Positions 23,115 to 32,300 of a stretch of DNA of 64,000 nt are shown in pieces; within the stretch, counting starts at the first letter, position 1; each line of letters starts with the position of its first letter. Origin of the DNA: VBCG01 sp044226535 (GTDB lineage Bacteria; Pseudomonadota; Gammaproteobacteria; Burkholderiales; Casimicrobiaceae); assembly GCA_044226535.1 (NCBI GenBank), contig JBGAGT010000015.1:44343-108342 (forward strand), read 5' to 3'. A program made the position numbers and the translations under genes. Below the pieces are notes generated by a model that did not search any database, was not told where the DNA came from, and was given only the letters and a program-made list of their open reading frames with translations.

Positions 23115-25157
23115 CTAGATCTCGAGCTGCGTGCCGAGCTCGACCACGCGGTTGGTCGGCACGTGGAAGAAGTCCGAGGCCTTGACGGCGTTCTTCTGCA
23201 TCGACGCGAAGAGCCGCTCGCGCCACATCGCCATGCCGGTGCCCACGGTCGGGATCAGCGTCTCGCGCGACACGAAGAACGAGGTTTCCATCATCTCGAA
23301 GGCGAAGCCGCGCCGCCCCGACTCCTCGAGGAGCTCTGGGATGTCAGGCTCGTCCTTGAAGCCGTAGCTCGCGATGAAGCGGTAGAAGTCGCAGCCCAGC
23401 GGCTTCACGTCGACGCGCTCGTCGTCCGGGACATAGGGGATGTCGCGGATGACGATGGTCAGGAACACCACGCGCTCGTGCAGCACCTTGTTGTGCTTCA
23501 GGTTGTGCAAGAGCGCATGCGGCACGAGGTTCGGCGTGGAGGTGAGGAACACCGCGGTGCCCTCGACGCGCATCGGCGGCGCGACCTCGATGCTGTCGAT
23601 GAAGGCGTCGAGCGGCAGCGCATCCTGCGAAAGGCGGTCGGCGACGATGGCGCGGCCGCGCTTCCAGGTGGTGAGCAGCGTGAACACGATGCCGCCGATC
23701 ACCAGCGGGAACCAGCCGCCGTCGGGGATCTTGAGCACGTTGGACGAGAGCAGCGCAAGGTCGATCAGCACCAGCGGCACGGCGATGGCCGTCGCCGTCC
23801 ACGCCGACCAGTTCCAGAGCCTGCGCATCACCACGGCGATCAGCAGCGAGTCGATGAGCATCGCCAGCGTCACCGCGATACCGTAGGCCGCGGCCAGGTT
23901 GTCCGACGAGCGGAAACCCACGACCAGCAGCATCACCGCGGCGAACAGCATCCAGTTGATGAAGGGCACGTAGATCTGGCCCATCGTCTTGTCGGAGGTG
24001 TGGCGGATGGCCAGCCGCGGGCAATAGCCCATCTGGATGGCCGCGCGCGTCAGCGAGAACGCGCCCGAGATCACGGCCTGCGAGGCGATGATGGCGGCGA
24101 GCGTCGCGAGCAGCAGCAGCGGCACCAGCGCCCAGGAGGGCGCCAGCAGGTAGAAGGGGTTGCGCACCGTCTCCGGGTTGTCGATCAGGAGCGCGCCCTG
24201 GCCGAAATAGTTGAGCACCAGCGCGGGGCCGACGAACCACAGCCAGGCGCGGCGGATGGGCCCCGCGCCGAAGTGCCCCATGTCGGCGTACAGCGCCTCC
24301 ACGCCCGTCACCGCGAGCACCACGGCGCCGAGCGCGATGAACGCCGCGCCGGTGTTGGTGGCGAGGAAGGTGAAGGCGTGCCCCGGCGACATGGCGGCGA
24401 GCACCTGCGGCGAATGGACGATCTGCAGCAGGCCCAGCGCGCCGATCACCACGAACCACAGGCACATCACCGGCCCGAACACCGCGCCGATGGCGCCGGT
24501 GCCGCGCTTCTGGATGGCGAAGAGCCCGACCATGATCACGGTGGTGACGGGGACCACCCAGTGCTCGAGCGCGGGTGCGGCGACCTCGAGCCCCTCGACC
24601 GCGCCGAGCACGGTGATCGCCGGCGTGATCATGCCGTCGCCGTAGAACATCGCGGCGCCGAAGATGCCGAGCCCGACCAGCCACCAGCGGCGCCGCTCGG
24701 TGCGCGCGAGCCCGCGCGACACCAGCGCGGTCAGCGCGAGGATGCCGCCTTCGCCGCGGTTGTCGGCGCGCATGATCAGCACGATGTACTTCAGCGTGAC
24801 GATCACCACCAGCGCCCAGAAGATCACCGACAGGATGCCGAGCACGTTCTCGTGCGTGAGCGTGAGCGCGTGGTGGCCGGTGAAGGCCGTGCGCAGCGTG
24901 TAAAGCGGGCTGGTGCCGATGTCGCCGAACACCACGCCGATCGCGCCCAGCACCAGCGGTGCCATCGGCCGTGCGGCGTGGCCGCCGTGGGTGGCCGGCG
25001 CCGCGGGCTGCGCCGGCGGCGGGTCCGCCGCCTTCGACGTGTCCGGCGGGGCGTCCTGCGGCGCGGCCGGCGGGGCGGCCGGCGGGGCGTCCGGTTGGGG
25101 CGCCGGGGGCCCCGCTTTCGTGGGGACGACGGGGGCCGGCGGGGAAGGGTCGCTCAT
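23115..25157 (-). CDS. kup: Low-affinity potassium uptake protein Kup
   Basis: The product is 680 aa. It begins with an unusual roughly 60-residue Pro/Ala-rich cytoplasmic extension (start ATG 25157), then the Kup core with LGAIGVVFGDIGTSPLYTLR, RADNRGEGGILALTALVS and FYGDGMITPAITVLGAVEG. About twelve membrane helices and a C-terminal cytoplasmic domain follow. It is a K+/H+ symporter in the inner membrane. It lies downstream of the ntrX-like gene with 11 bp between, on the same strand. Pro/Ala-rich N-termini occur in some betaproteobacterial Kup proteins; function is not expected to depend on it. Confidence 0.94.
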   Translation of the reverse strand: MSDPSPPAPVVPTKAGPPAPQPDAPPAAPPAAPQDAPPDTSKAADPPPAQPAAPATHGGHAARPMAPLVLGAIGVVFGDIGTSPLYTLRTAFTGHHALTLTHENVLGILSVIFWALVVIVTLKYIVLIMRADNRGEGGILALTALVSRGLARTERRRWWLVGLGIFGAAMFYGDGMITPAITVLGAVEGLEVAAPALEHWVVPVTTVIMVGLFAIQKRGTGAIGAVFGPVMCLWFVVIGALGLLQIVHSPQVLAAMSPGHAFTFLATNTGAAFIALGAVVLAVTGVEALYADMGHFGAGPIRRAWLWFVGPALVLNYFGQGALLIDNPETVRNPFYLLAPSWALVPLLLLATLAAIIASQAVISGAFSLTRAAIQMGYCPRLAIRHTSDKTMGQIYVPFINWMLFAAVMLLVVGFRSSDNLAAAYGIAVTLAMLIDSLLIAVVMRRLWNWSAWTATAIAVPLVLIDLALLSSNVLKIPDGGWFPLVIGGIVFTLLTTWKRGRAIVADRLSQDALPLDAFIDSIEVAPPMRVEGTAVFLTSTPNLVPHALLHNLKHNKVLHERVVFLTIVIRDIPYVPDDERVDVKPLGCDFYRFIASYGFKDEPDIPELLEESGRRGFAFEMMETSFFVSRETLIPTVGTGMAMWRERLFASMQKNAVKASDFFHVPTNRVVELGTQLEI

Positions 25158-25168
25158 CGCGGGGCCTG

Positions 25169-26452
25169 TCAGCCCGAGCTTTCCTCGTTGCGCCGGGAGA
25201 ATCGGATGGCGAGCTGCTTCAACTTGCGATAGAGGTGCGTGCGCTCGAGCCCCGCCTTCTCGGCGACCCGGCTCATGTTGCTCTGCTCGCGCGCGAGCAG
25301 CTGCTCGAAGTAGATGCGCTCGAAGGCCTCGCGCGCCTCGCGCAGCGGCACCTCGAAGAAGCGCGCGGTGATCTCGGGCGCCACCGCCTGCGTGGGCGTC
25401 GCGGCCTCGCCGAGCAGGCGCTTGACGTGCTCGCTGGTGATCTCGCCGCGCAGCAGCGCCAGGTTCTCGACGACGCTCTTCAGGTGGTCGAGGTTGCCGG
25501 GCCAGTGCGCGTTGCCGAGCGCGGCCAGCGCCTGCGGTTGCAGCGTGGCGAGGAGCGGAGCGGCGGCCTCGCCGCGGGTGGCCTCGCGCCAGAAGCGCTC
25601 GATCAGCGGCGGGATGTCCTCGCGCCGCGTGCGCAGCGGCGGCAGCATCACCGCGCCGGCCGAGAGCTGCGCCAGCAGCGCGGGGTCGAAGCGCCCCTCG
25701 CTCGCCATGTTGCCGAGCGGCTCGGCCGAGGTCGCCACCAGCGTGACGTTGTAGCGCTCGAGCTTGGGGATCAGGAACGACAGGTAGCGCTGGTCGACCT
25801 TGGAGTACTGGCCGATCTCGCTCGCCACCAGCACGCCATCGCGCGCCTCCTCGAGCAGCGCGACGGGGTTGGCGAGGCGCGAGGCGTTGGGCAGCACGGT
25901 GAAGGGCGCGTCGGGCGCCTTCAGCGACTCGGCCGCGACGTCGTGGCCCGTGCCGGTCTCGCCCAGCACCAGGATGGGCTTGCGCGCGGCAACGAGCTGC
26001 TCGAGCGCCCGCTCGACCTCGTGCACGCGCGCGCTCGTCCCCAGCGTCGCCAGCGACACGCGGCGCGGCTCCTTGATCGCGGCGACCTTGAGTGCGCGCG
26101 CGATGGTCGCCAGGAGCTTGTTGAGGCCGATCGGCTTCTCGAGGAAGTCGAAGGCGCCGATGCGCGTCGCCTCGACCGCCGTCTCGATGGTGCCGTGGCC
26201 CGACATCATCACCACCGGCATGGTCAGCGCGCCCGAGGCGCCCCATTCGCGCAGCAGCGTCACGCCATCGGTGTCGGGCATCCAGATGTCGAGCAGCACC
26301 ATCGCCGGCTGGACGCGCGCCCGGTAGGCGCGCGCCTCGCTCGCGTTCTCGGCGAGCGCGACGTGGTAGCCCTCGTCCTGCAGGATCTCCGACAGGAGCT
26401 CGCGTATGCCGACCTCGTCGTCGACCACCAGTATTTCACGTGCCTGCGCCAT
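25169..26452 (-). CDS. NtrX-like response regulator with degenerate AAA+ domain
   Basis: The product is 427 aa: receiver domain (residues 4-120; DD at 11-12, phospho-acceptor Asp55 in LLDIWMPD, Lys105), an AAA+-derived middle domain, and a Fis-type HTH near the C-terminus (NMSRVAEKAGLERTHLYRKL). The middle domain is crippled: Walker A reads GETGTGHD (residues 164-171) with His where the ATP-binding Lys should be. The Walker B region reads DGVLVASEI, and no GAFTGA loop is present. It therefore should not hydrolyse ATP or activate sigma-54 and more likely acts as a phosphorylation-switched DNA-binding protein. It is transcribed with the NtrY-like kinase just upstream (9-bp gap). Confidence 0.9.
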   Translation of the reverse strand: MAQAREILVVDDEVGIRELLSEILQDEGYHVALAENASEARAYRARVQPAMVLLDIWMPDTDGVTLLREWGASGALTMPVVMMSGHGTIETAVEATRIGAFDFLEKPIGLNKLLATIARALKVAAIKEPRRVSLATLGTSARVHEVERALEQLVAARKPILVLGETGTGHDVAAESLKAPDAPFTVLPNASRLANPVALLEEARDGVLVASEIGQYSKVDQRYLSFLIPKLERYNVTLVATSAEPLGNMASEGRFDPALLAQLSAGAVMLPPLRTRREDIPPLIERFWREATRGEAAAPLLATLQPQALAALGNAHWPGNLDHLKSVVENLALLRGEITSEHVKRLLGEAATPTQAVAPEITARFFEVPLREAREAFERIYFEQLLAREQSNMSRVAEKAGLERTHLYRKLKQLAIRFSRRNEESSG

Positions 26453-26461
26453 GGTCCGTCC

Positions 26462-28618
26462 TCATGCAGTCCCGCCCTTGCCGAGCGGGAACACCAGCGT
26501 CACCCGCGCGCCGCGCGGGTCCGCGTTGCCGAGCATCACGCGCCCGCCGTGCTCCTCGACGATTTTCTTGACGATCGCGAGCCCGAGGCCGGTGCCCTTG
26601 GCCTTGGTCGTGACGTAGGGCTCGAATGAATGTTGCAGCACGGCCTCGCTGAATCCCGGCCCGTGGTCGGTGAACGTCAGCACGGCTTCGCCGTTGCGCG
26701 GGGCGAGCGTGATCTCGTAGGCCGGATCCGCGACGTCGGCCTGGGCATCTATCGCATTCTGCAACAGATTGTGCAGCACCTGCCGGAGCCTCGTCGGCTC
26801 GCCCTGGACCACCACCGGTGCGTCGGGCAGCGAGAGCGCGATCCGGGGGCGCAGATTCTCGTACAGCCCCAGCACCTCGTCCAGCAGCGACTTGACATCG
26901 ACGCCCTGCATCTGGCCGGGGCGGGGGCTGCGCGCGTAGATCGCGAAGTCGTCGACCATGCTCTTCATCGCCGCGACCTGCGCGACGATGGTCTGGGTGC
27001 CGCGGCGCAGCGTCTCCTGGTCGCCGCCGTCGAGCTTGTCGCCGAGCTTCACGGCGAGGCGCTCGGCGGAGAGCTGGATGGGCGTGAGCGGGTTCTTGAT
27101 CTCGTGCGCAAGGCGGCGCGCGACCTCGGCCCAGGCCGCGTCGCGCTGCGCCACGACGAGCTCGGACACGTCGTCGAACACCACGACATAGCCCGCGTTG
27201 GGCGCGTTGGCGAGGCGCGTGCCGCGCATCAGGAGCGTGCGCGTGGTTGCGCCCACGCCGAGCTCGGCCTCCTTCTGCCACTTGCCGTCGCGGCTGGCGC
27301 GGAACCCCTCGGCGACGAGCTCGGCGAAGGCGGCGAGCGCAGGCAGGCGCTTGCCCCACTCGCCGAGCGGCATGCCGGTGAGGTCGGGCAGCGGCTGCTG
27401 CAGCACCAGCGCGGCGCTGGGGTTGGCGGTGCGCAGCCGGTAGCGCTCGTCGAAGGCGAGCACGCCGGCAGAGAGGTTGCCGAGCACGCTCTCGAGGTAG
27501 GCGCGGGTGGTCTCGATGGCATGGCGCGACTCCTCGTCGCGCGAGCGCGCGTCGGCGAGCTGGCCCGTCATGGTGTTGAACGACTCGGTGAGCACGCCGA
27601 GCTCGTCGCGCGAGGTCACCGGCTGCCTGCGCGTGAAGTCGCCCTGCGCCACCGCGCGCGTGCCTTCGGCGAGCCGCGACAGCGGCTCGGAGAAGCGCTC
27701 GGCCAGCACCAGCGCGAGGCCGAGCGCCGCGCTGAAGCCGAGCAGCAGCGTGAGCGTGAGCGTCCACTGGTAGAGGCGCTTCAGCGCGTCGCGCGCGAAC
27801 GAGATCTCCTGGTAGTCGCGTGCGCCTTCCTCCGCGCGCTCGGCTTCCTGCGACAGCGAGGTGGGCACGGGCTCGATCACCTGCAGGAGCTTCAGCGGGT
27901 CGAAGCGATCGCCGGTGTTCACCGGCACGACGACGCGCGCGATCAGCCCGCGCTGCGGGAGCTGCTCGATCGCGCCGAAGTTCTGCTGCAGGCGAGCGCG
28001 GCGCAGGGCCGCCGCGGGAGGCGGCTCGGGCGCCGCCGTGGTGCCCGAGATCCCCGCGACGGCGATCACGCTGCCGGTGGCGGTGAAGAGCGTCGCCTCG
28101 TGCACGCCGAGCTGCTCGGTCGCGCGGTTGAGCGCCGACGCGAGCCCGGAGCCCTGCGCTTCGGACAGCGCGAAGGAGATCTGCGTGGCGCGGTTGGTGG
28201 CGTCCTTGACGACGAAATCGAGCGCGCTGCGGCCCAGGTTGATGCCGCTCTCCAGCGCGCGGTCGACGCGCACGTCGAACCAGCTCTCGATGCTGCGCCC
28301 GATGAACTGCACCGACACGGCGTAGAGCAGCGCGCCGGGCAAGAGCGCGACCAGCGAGAACAGCAGCACCAGCCTCAGCGCGAGGCGCGACCCGAACACG
28401 CCGGCGCGCAGGTTGCGCCACAGCCCCCAGAGCTGCACGCCGACGATCACCATCAGCAGCGCGACCAGCGCCGCCGTCGCCACCACCAGCTTGTCGTAGC
28501 CTCCCGCGAAGAACGCGGTGTTGGAGGTGGCGCTGGCGAGCAGGAACAGCGTGATCAGCGCGATGCAGGCCGCGCCGAGCAGCAGCCAGCGCCAGCGGCG
28601 CGACCCGGGCAGCTTCAT
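26462..28618 (-). CDS. NtrY-like sensor histidine kinase
   Basis: The product is 718 aa. Three N-terminal membrane helices (about residues 10-110) precede a periplasmic/extracytoplasmic region and a fourth helix near 290-310. Then come HAMP (RFSEPLSRLAEGTRAVAQGD), PAS (YLESVLGNLSAGVLAFDERY), HisKA with the phospho-His in RRLAHEIKNPLTPIQLSAERL-type H box, and HATPase with LLQNAIDAQAD (N box) and KGTGLGLAIVKKIVEEHGG (G box). This is the NtrY layout. In relatives the pair responds to nitrogen or redox/respiratory signals; which applies here is not visible. Its partner regulator follows immediately. Confidence 0.93.
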   Translation of the reverse strand: MKLPGSRRWRWLLLGAACIALITLFLLASATSNTAFFAGGYDKLVVATAALVALLMVIVGVQLWGLWRNLRAGVFGSRLALRLVLLFSLVALLPGALLYAVSVQFIGRSIESWFDVRVDRALESGINLGRSALDFVVKDATNRATQISFALSEAQGSGLASALNRATEQLGVHEATLFTATGSVIAVAGISGTTAAPEPPPAAALRRARLQQNFGAIEQLPQRGLIARVVVPVNTGDRFDPLKLLQVIEPVPTSLSQEAERAEEGARDYQEISFARDALKRLYQWTLTLTLLLGFSAALGLALVLAERFSEPLSRLAEGTRAVAQGDFTRRQPVTSRDELGVLTESFNTMTGQLADARSRDEESRHAIETTRAYLESVLGNLSAGVLAFDERYRLRTANPSAALVLQQPLPDLTGMPLGEWGKRLPALAAFAELVAEGFRASRDGKWQKEAELGVGATTRTLLMRGTRLANAPNAGYVVVFDDVSELVVAQRDAAWAEVARRLAHEIKNPLTPIQLSAERLAVKLGDKLDGGDQETLRRGTQTIVAQVAAMKSMVDDFAIYARSPRPGQMQGVDVKSLLDEVLGLYENLRPRIALSLPDAPVVVQGEPTRLRQVLHNLLQNAIDAQADVADPAYEITLAPRNGEAVLTFTDHGPGFSEAVLQHSFEPYVTTKAKGTGLGLAIVKKIVEEHGGRVMLGNADPRGARVTLVFPLGKGGTA

Positions 28619-28657
28619 GCGGGCGCCGCCATGGCATCGGGCTTCATCGCCGTACCG

Positions 28658-29242
28658 TCATGGCGTGAAGCCCCAGCGCGTCCACTCGGAGCCGAGCTGC
28701 CAGTCGCGCGAGCCGAGCGCCGACACCTGAAGCGGCTTGGGGAGCTGCGTGACGTCGAGCTTGAGCCGCAGCGCCGCGTCGTAGCGCACGCCCTTGGCGA
28801 GGTCGGCGGCGCGCGCCACCGGCCGCGCGTTGACGCGGCCGAGGAAGCGCTCGACCTCGGCGAGCGTCTCGATGCTCTGCGACATGAGGCCGCTGCCGAT
28901 GCGGTACTGGCGCGTCAGCGGCGAGAACGACAGGCGATAGGTCGTGGTCTTCTGCACGACCTTCTCGTCGGCCCACCACCAGCGCGGGCGCGTGAGCTCG
29001 AACTCGAGGTCGAAGTACAGTGCGATGCCGCGGGACAGGGCCTCCTCGAGCGTGGGGTTGAGGGCGAGGTCGAACTCGGCGGACAGCAGGATCTCGCCGT
29101 CCTCCTCGTGCAGCTCGGCGCTGCGCACGGCGATGCCCTCGGCGCGCGCGAAGGGCGCGGCCAGTGCGGCCAGCAAGCAGGCGAGCGCCAGCCACAGCGT
29201 GAGCCAACGCGCGCGAGCGCCGGCGGATTTCGTCGATCGCAT
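28658..29242 (-). CDS. DUF4390 domain protein, exported
   Basis: The product is 194 aa with a signal peptide (LTLWLALACLLAALAAPFARA). The mature domain carries the DUF4390 pattern: LSAEFDLALNPTLEEALSRG, YFDLEFELTRPRWWWADEKV and RQYRIGSGLMSQSIETL. The function is unknown. The position between rsmB and the ntrY-like gene is conserved in betaproteobacteria. Start and upstream stop overlap by one base (TGATG), so it is coupled to rsmB. Predicted location is the periplasm. Confidence 0.88.
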   Translation of the reverse strand: MRSTKSAGARARWLTLWLALACLLAALAAPFARAEGIAVRSAELHEEDGEILLSAEFDLALNPTLEEALSRGIALYFDLEFELTRPRWWWADEKVVQKTTTYRLSFSPLTRQYRIGSGLMSQSIETLAEVERFLGRVNARPVARAADLAKGVRYDAALRLKLDVTQLPKPLQVSALGSRDWQLGSEWTRWGFTP

Positions 29243-30543
29243 CACGCCTTGCGGATCCGCGCGTAGAAGAATCCGTCCCGATTGTGGGGCGGCGCGGCGG
29301 ACGAAGGCAAGACTTGCCCGCCGTCGTGCGCGACGCCGGCGGGGAAATTGAGGGTTTCGCGCAACGCGCCGGGCGTCCTCGCGCAGAACGCCGCGACGCG
29401 CGCCTCGTTCTCCTCGTCGAACACCGAGCAGGTCGCGTACAGCATGGCGCCACCGTGCGCCAGCACGGTCCACAGCGCGTCGAGGAGCGTGTCCTGCGTC
29501 GCCGCGAAGCGCGCGATGTCGGATTCGCGGCGCAACCACTTGGCGTCGGGATGGCGTCGCACGATGCCCGAGGCGCTGCAGGGCACGTCGGCGAGGATGC
29601 GGTCGAAGGGACTGCCGTCCCACCATGCCGAAGGCGTCGCGGCGTCGCCCGCGGCGACGGTGACGCGCGGACCCGCGAGCGAAAGCCGCGCGAGGTTGTC
29701 GCGCACGCGCGAAAGCCGCGCCTCGTCGCGATCGAGCGCCAGCAGCGTGACGTCGGCGCGCTCGAGGATGTGCGTGCTCTTGCCGCCCGGCGCCGCCCAG
29801 GCGTCTAGCACGCGCAAGCCGTCGCGCGCGTCGAGCAGCGCCGCCGCGAGCTGCGCGCCCGCGTCCTGCACGCTGAAGAGCCCCTCCGCGAAGCCCGGCA
29901 GCGCGGTGACGGCGACGGGCGCGTCGACGACGATCGCGGCATCGCCGCCGGCCTGCGCTGCAACGCCCTCGGCGGCGAAGCGCGCGAGGAGCGCGTCACG
30001 GCCGATGGCGCGCAGGTTGGCGCGCAGCGTGAGCGGCGGACGCTCGTTGCCCGCGGCGAGCAGCGACTGCCAGTTCGCGGGATGGTCGCGTGCGAGGCGC
30101 GCCACCCACCAGCCCGGGTACGACCAGCGCGCGCGCGCGTCGTCGCTGCGTTCGAGCGCGGCGTCGATCGACGCGCGCTCGCGGAGGTAGCGGCGCAGCA
30201 GCGCGTTGACCAGCGAGCGCGCCTGAGGGCGCCCGCCCGCGGCCACCGCCTCCACGGCCTGGTCGACCACGGCGAAGTCGGGCGCGCGCGTATGCACGAG
30301 CTGATAGAGCGCGACGTCGAGCAGGAGCGCGACCTCGCGGTCGGCGACGGGCTTCGCGGCGAGGCGGCGCACGATGGCGTCGAGGCGGCCAAGGTGGCGC
30401 AGCGTGCCGTAGGCGAGCTCGTGCACCAGCGCGCGCGCGGGGCCCGCGTCGCGCAGGTCGGCGCGCGACAGCGCCTCGGTGAGCGAGCTGCCGCCTTCGA
30501 CCGCGGCGACGAGGGCGGCGGCCTGGCGTTGCGACTGCTGCAT
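29242..30543 (-). CDS. rsmB: 16S rRNA (cytosine967-C5)-methyltransferase
   Basis: The product is 433 aa. An N-terminal NusB-like RNA-binding domain (residues 1-135, with RALVHELAYGTLRHLGRLD) is followed by a Rossmann SAM methyltransferase with DAWAAPGGKSTHILE. The two cysteines of m5C enzymes are present: DVPCSASGIVRRHPD and MLYATCSVFDEEN. The ATG at 30543 (MQQSQRQAAALV) is preferred over the open upstream extension. It lies 11 bp from fmt, which reads in the same direction, the conserved def-fmt-rsmB cluster. Confidence 0.95.
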   Translation of the reverse strand: MQQSQRQAAALVAAVEGGSSLTEALSRADLRDAGPARALVHELAYGTLRHLGRLDAIVRRLAAKPVADREVALLLDVALYQLVHTRAPDFAVVDQAVEAVAAGGRPQARSLVNALLRRYLRERASIDAALERSDDARARWSYPGWWVARLARDHPANWQSLLAAGNERPPLTLRANLRAIGRDALLARFAAEGVAAQAGGDAAIVVDAPVAVTALPGFAEGLFSVQDAGAQLAAALLDARDGLRVLDAWAAPGGKSTHILERADVTLLALDRDEARLSRVRDNLARLSLAGPRVTVAAGDAATPSAWWDGSPFDRILADVPCSASGIVRRHPDAKWLRRESDIARFAATQDTLLDALWTVLAHGGAMLYATCSVFDEENEARVAAFCARTPGALRETLNFPAGVAHDGGQVLPSSAAPPHNRDGFFYARIRKA

Positions 30544-30554
30544 CGCCTCGCGTC

Positions 30555-31571
30555 CTAGTCCGCGGCGCCGAGGCGGGCGCCGGGTACCAGGCGCTGGCCG
30601 GCGGCGAAGGCCGCGGCGCCCATGCGCCGCGCACTGGCGGGCTGGACCTCGAGGAGCCGCAGCACGCCGCGCCCGCAGGCGACCTCGAGGCCTTGCGGCG
30701 ACACGGCGAGCACGGTGCCCGGGACTGCGGCGGCGGCGCGCGGCGGGTCGGCCGATGGCACCGCGTCCTCCACGGCCTCGGCGCGCCACAGCTTGAGTGG
30801 GGCGCCGCCCAGCGCGGTCCACGCGCCCGGCCAGGGGTCGAAGGCGCGGATGGCGCGCTCGAGGTGCGCCGCGTCGCGCGACCAATCGACGCGCGCGTCG
30901 TCGCGCGAGAGCTTGGCGGCGTAGGTCACGCCTTCGGCGGGCTGCGGCGTGGCGCGGAGCGCCTCACCCGACGCGAGCCTCGCCAGCGCCTCGACGAGCG
31001 CCTGCGCGCCCAGCGCGGCGAGGCGCTCCGTCAGCGTGCCGGCGCTGTCGCGCGGCCCGATGGCCAGGCGCCGCGCCACGATCATGCCGCCGGTGTCGAG
31101 CCCCGCGTCCATCTGCATCAGCGTCACGCCGGTCTCGGCGTCGCCCGCCTCGAGGGCGCGCGCCACCGGCGCCGCGCCGCGCCAGCGCGGCAGCAGCGAG
31201 GCGTGGATGTTGACGCAACCATGGCGCGGCAGGTCGAGCACGCGCTGCGGGAGGATGAGGCCATAGGCCGCCACCACCAGCACGTCGAGGCGGGCGCGCG
31301 CCACGGCGTCGACGGCGGCGTCCTGGCGCAGCGAAGGCGGCTGCGCGACCGCGAGGCCGTGCGCGTCGGCGAGCGCCTTGACCGGCGAGGCGACGAGGTC
31401 GAGCCCTCGGCCCTTTGGCCGATCGGGCTGCGTGAGAACCAGGGGTATCGTGGCCCCGGCGTCGATCAGCGCAGCGAGGGCGGCCGCGGCGAAGGGCGGC
31501 GTGCCGGCGAAGCCGATGCGCAGCGACGAAAGGTCCGGCGCCGGGTCGACCCGCGGTGGGGCGGCGCTCAC
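30555..31571 (-). CDS. fmt: Methionyl-tRNA formyltransferase
   Basis: The product is 338 aa. It formylates initiator Met-tRNA using 10-formyl-THF. N-terminal formyltransferase domain: RIGFAGTPPFAAAALAALI, the catalytic HASLLPRWRGAAPVARALE and the conserved TGVTLMQMDAGLDTG. The C-terminal OB-type domain follows from about residue 220. The ATG at 31571 gives a 15-residue N-terminal extension rich in Pro and Ala compared with relatives. It overlaps the def stop by 4 bp (ATGA). Confidence 0.97.
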   Translation of the reverse strand: MSAAPPRVDPAPDLSSLRIGFAGTPPFAAAALAALIDAGATIPLVLTQPDRPKGRGLDLVASPVKALADAHGLAVAQPPSLRQDAAVDAVARARLDVLVVAAYGLILPQRVLDLPRHGCVNIHASLLPRWRGAAPVARALEAGDAETGVTLMQMDAGLDTGGMIVARRLAIGPRDSAGTLTERLAALGAQALVEALARLASGEALRATPQPAEGVTYAAKLSRDDARVDWSRDAAHLERAIRAFDPWPGAWTALGGAPLKLWRAEAVEDAVPSADPPRAAAAVPGTVLAVSPQGLEVACGRGVLRLLEVQPASARRMGAAAFAAGQRLVPGARLGAAD

Positions 31572-32068
31572 CCGGCCAGGCGCTGCTTCTTCTTGAGCTT
31601 GGCGGCGACGCGTGCGCGCTTCAGCGGCGACAGGTGGTCGACGAAGACAATCCCTTGCAAGTGATCCATTTCATGCTGGATGCATACCGCGAGCAGCTCG
31701 TCGCAATCGAGCTCGAAGGGCTCGCCGTGCTCGTCCTGGGCCCGAACGCGGACCCGTGCGGCGCGGGTGACCTTGTCGTAGTACCCGGGCACCGACAGGC
31801 AGCCTTCCTCGGCCTCGGCCTCGCCCTCGGCGGCGACGAGCTCGGGGTTGATGAACACGCGCAGCTCGTCGCGCGCATCGGAGATGTCCATGACGATCAC
31901 GCGCTTGTGCACGTCGACCTGCGTGGCGGCGAGTCCGACGCCGGGGGCGGCGTACATGGTCTCGGCCATGTCGCGCACCAGCTTGACGATTTCCGGGGTG
32001 AAGGCCTTGATGGGCTGGGCGACCTTCTTGAGGCGCGGGTCGGGGTATTCGAGGATGGGCAGGATCAT
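31568..32068 (-). CDS. def: Peptide deformylase
   Basis: The product is 166 aa from the ATG at 32068 (MILPILEYPDPRLKK). It removes the formyl group from nascent proteins with an Fe/Zn centre. All three motifs are intact: GVGLAATQVD (GxGLAAxQ), EEGCLSVPGY (EGCLS, metal Cys) and IQHEMDHLQG (HEMDH, metal His pair and catalytic Glu). It is first in the def-fmt-rsmB-DUF4390-ntrY-ntrX-kup run on the minus strand and divergent from the LysM gene across 232 bp. Confidence 0.97.
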   Translation of the reverse strand: MILPILEYPDPRLKKVAQPIKAFTPEIVKLVRDMAETMYAAPGVGLAATQVDVHKRVIVMDISDARDELRVFINPELVAAEGEAEAEEGCLSVPGYYDKVTRAARVRVRAQDEHGEPFELDCDELLAVCIQHEMDHLQGIVFVDHLSPLKRARVAAKLKKKQRLAG

Positions 32069-32300
32069 GGTCTGGGCCTCGCGGGCGAAGGCTTTCCGCT
32101 CATCCCCGCCGGCACGCCCCTTGCGGGAGCCGGCGGCCGGGCACGCCGCGCCGCGCGCGCAACGCGACGGGGTGCCGCGGCCCGGCGAGGCGACAGGAAA
32201 GCTTGCCAAATGCAAGTGTCGGATGCAGAATCGTCTTTAAGTCCTTATTTTGCGGCGGTTTAGGACGTTTGCAAGACCGCTCGCCAGGGGAAGAGGTCTT

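Noticed and set aside
26436..28637. 733-codon minus-strand frame overlapping ntrY
   Set aside because: Shadow of the ntrY-like gene in another frame; Arg/Ala-rich without domain motifs.
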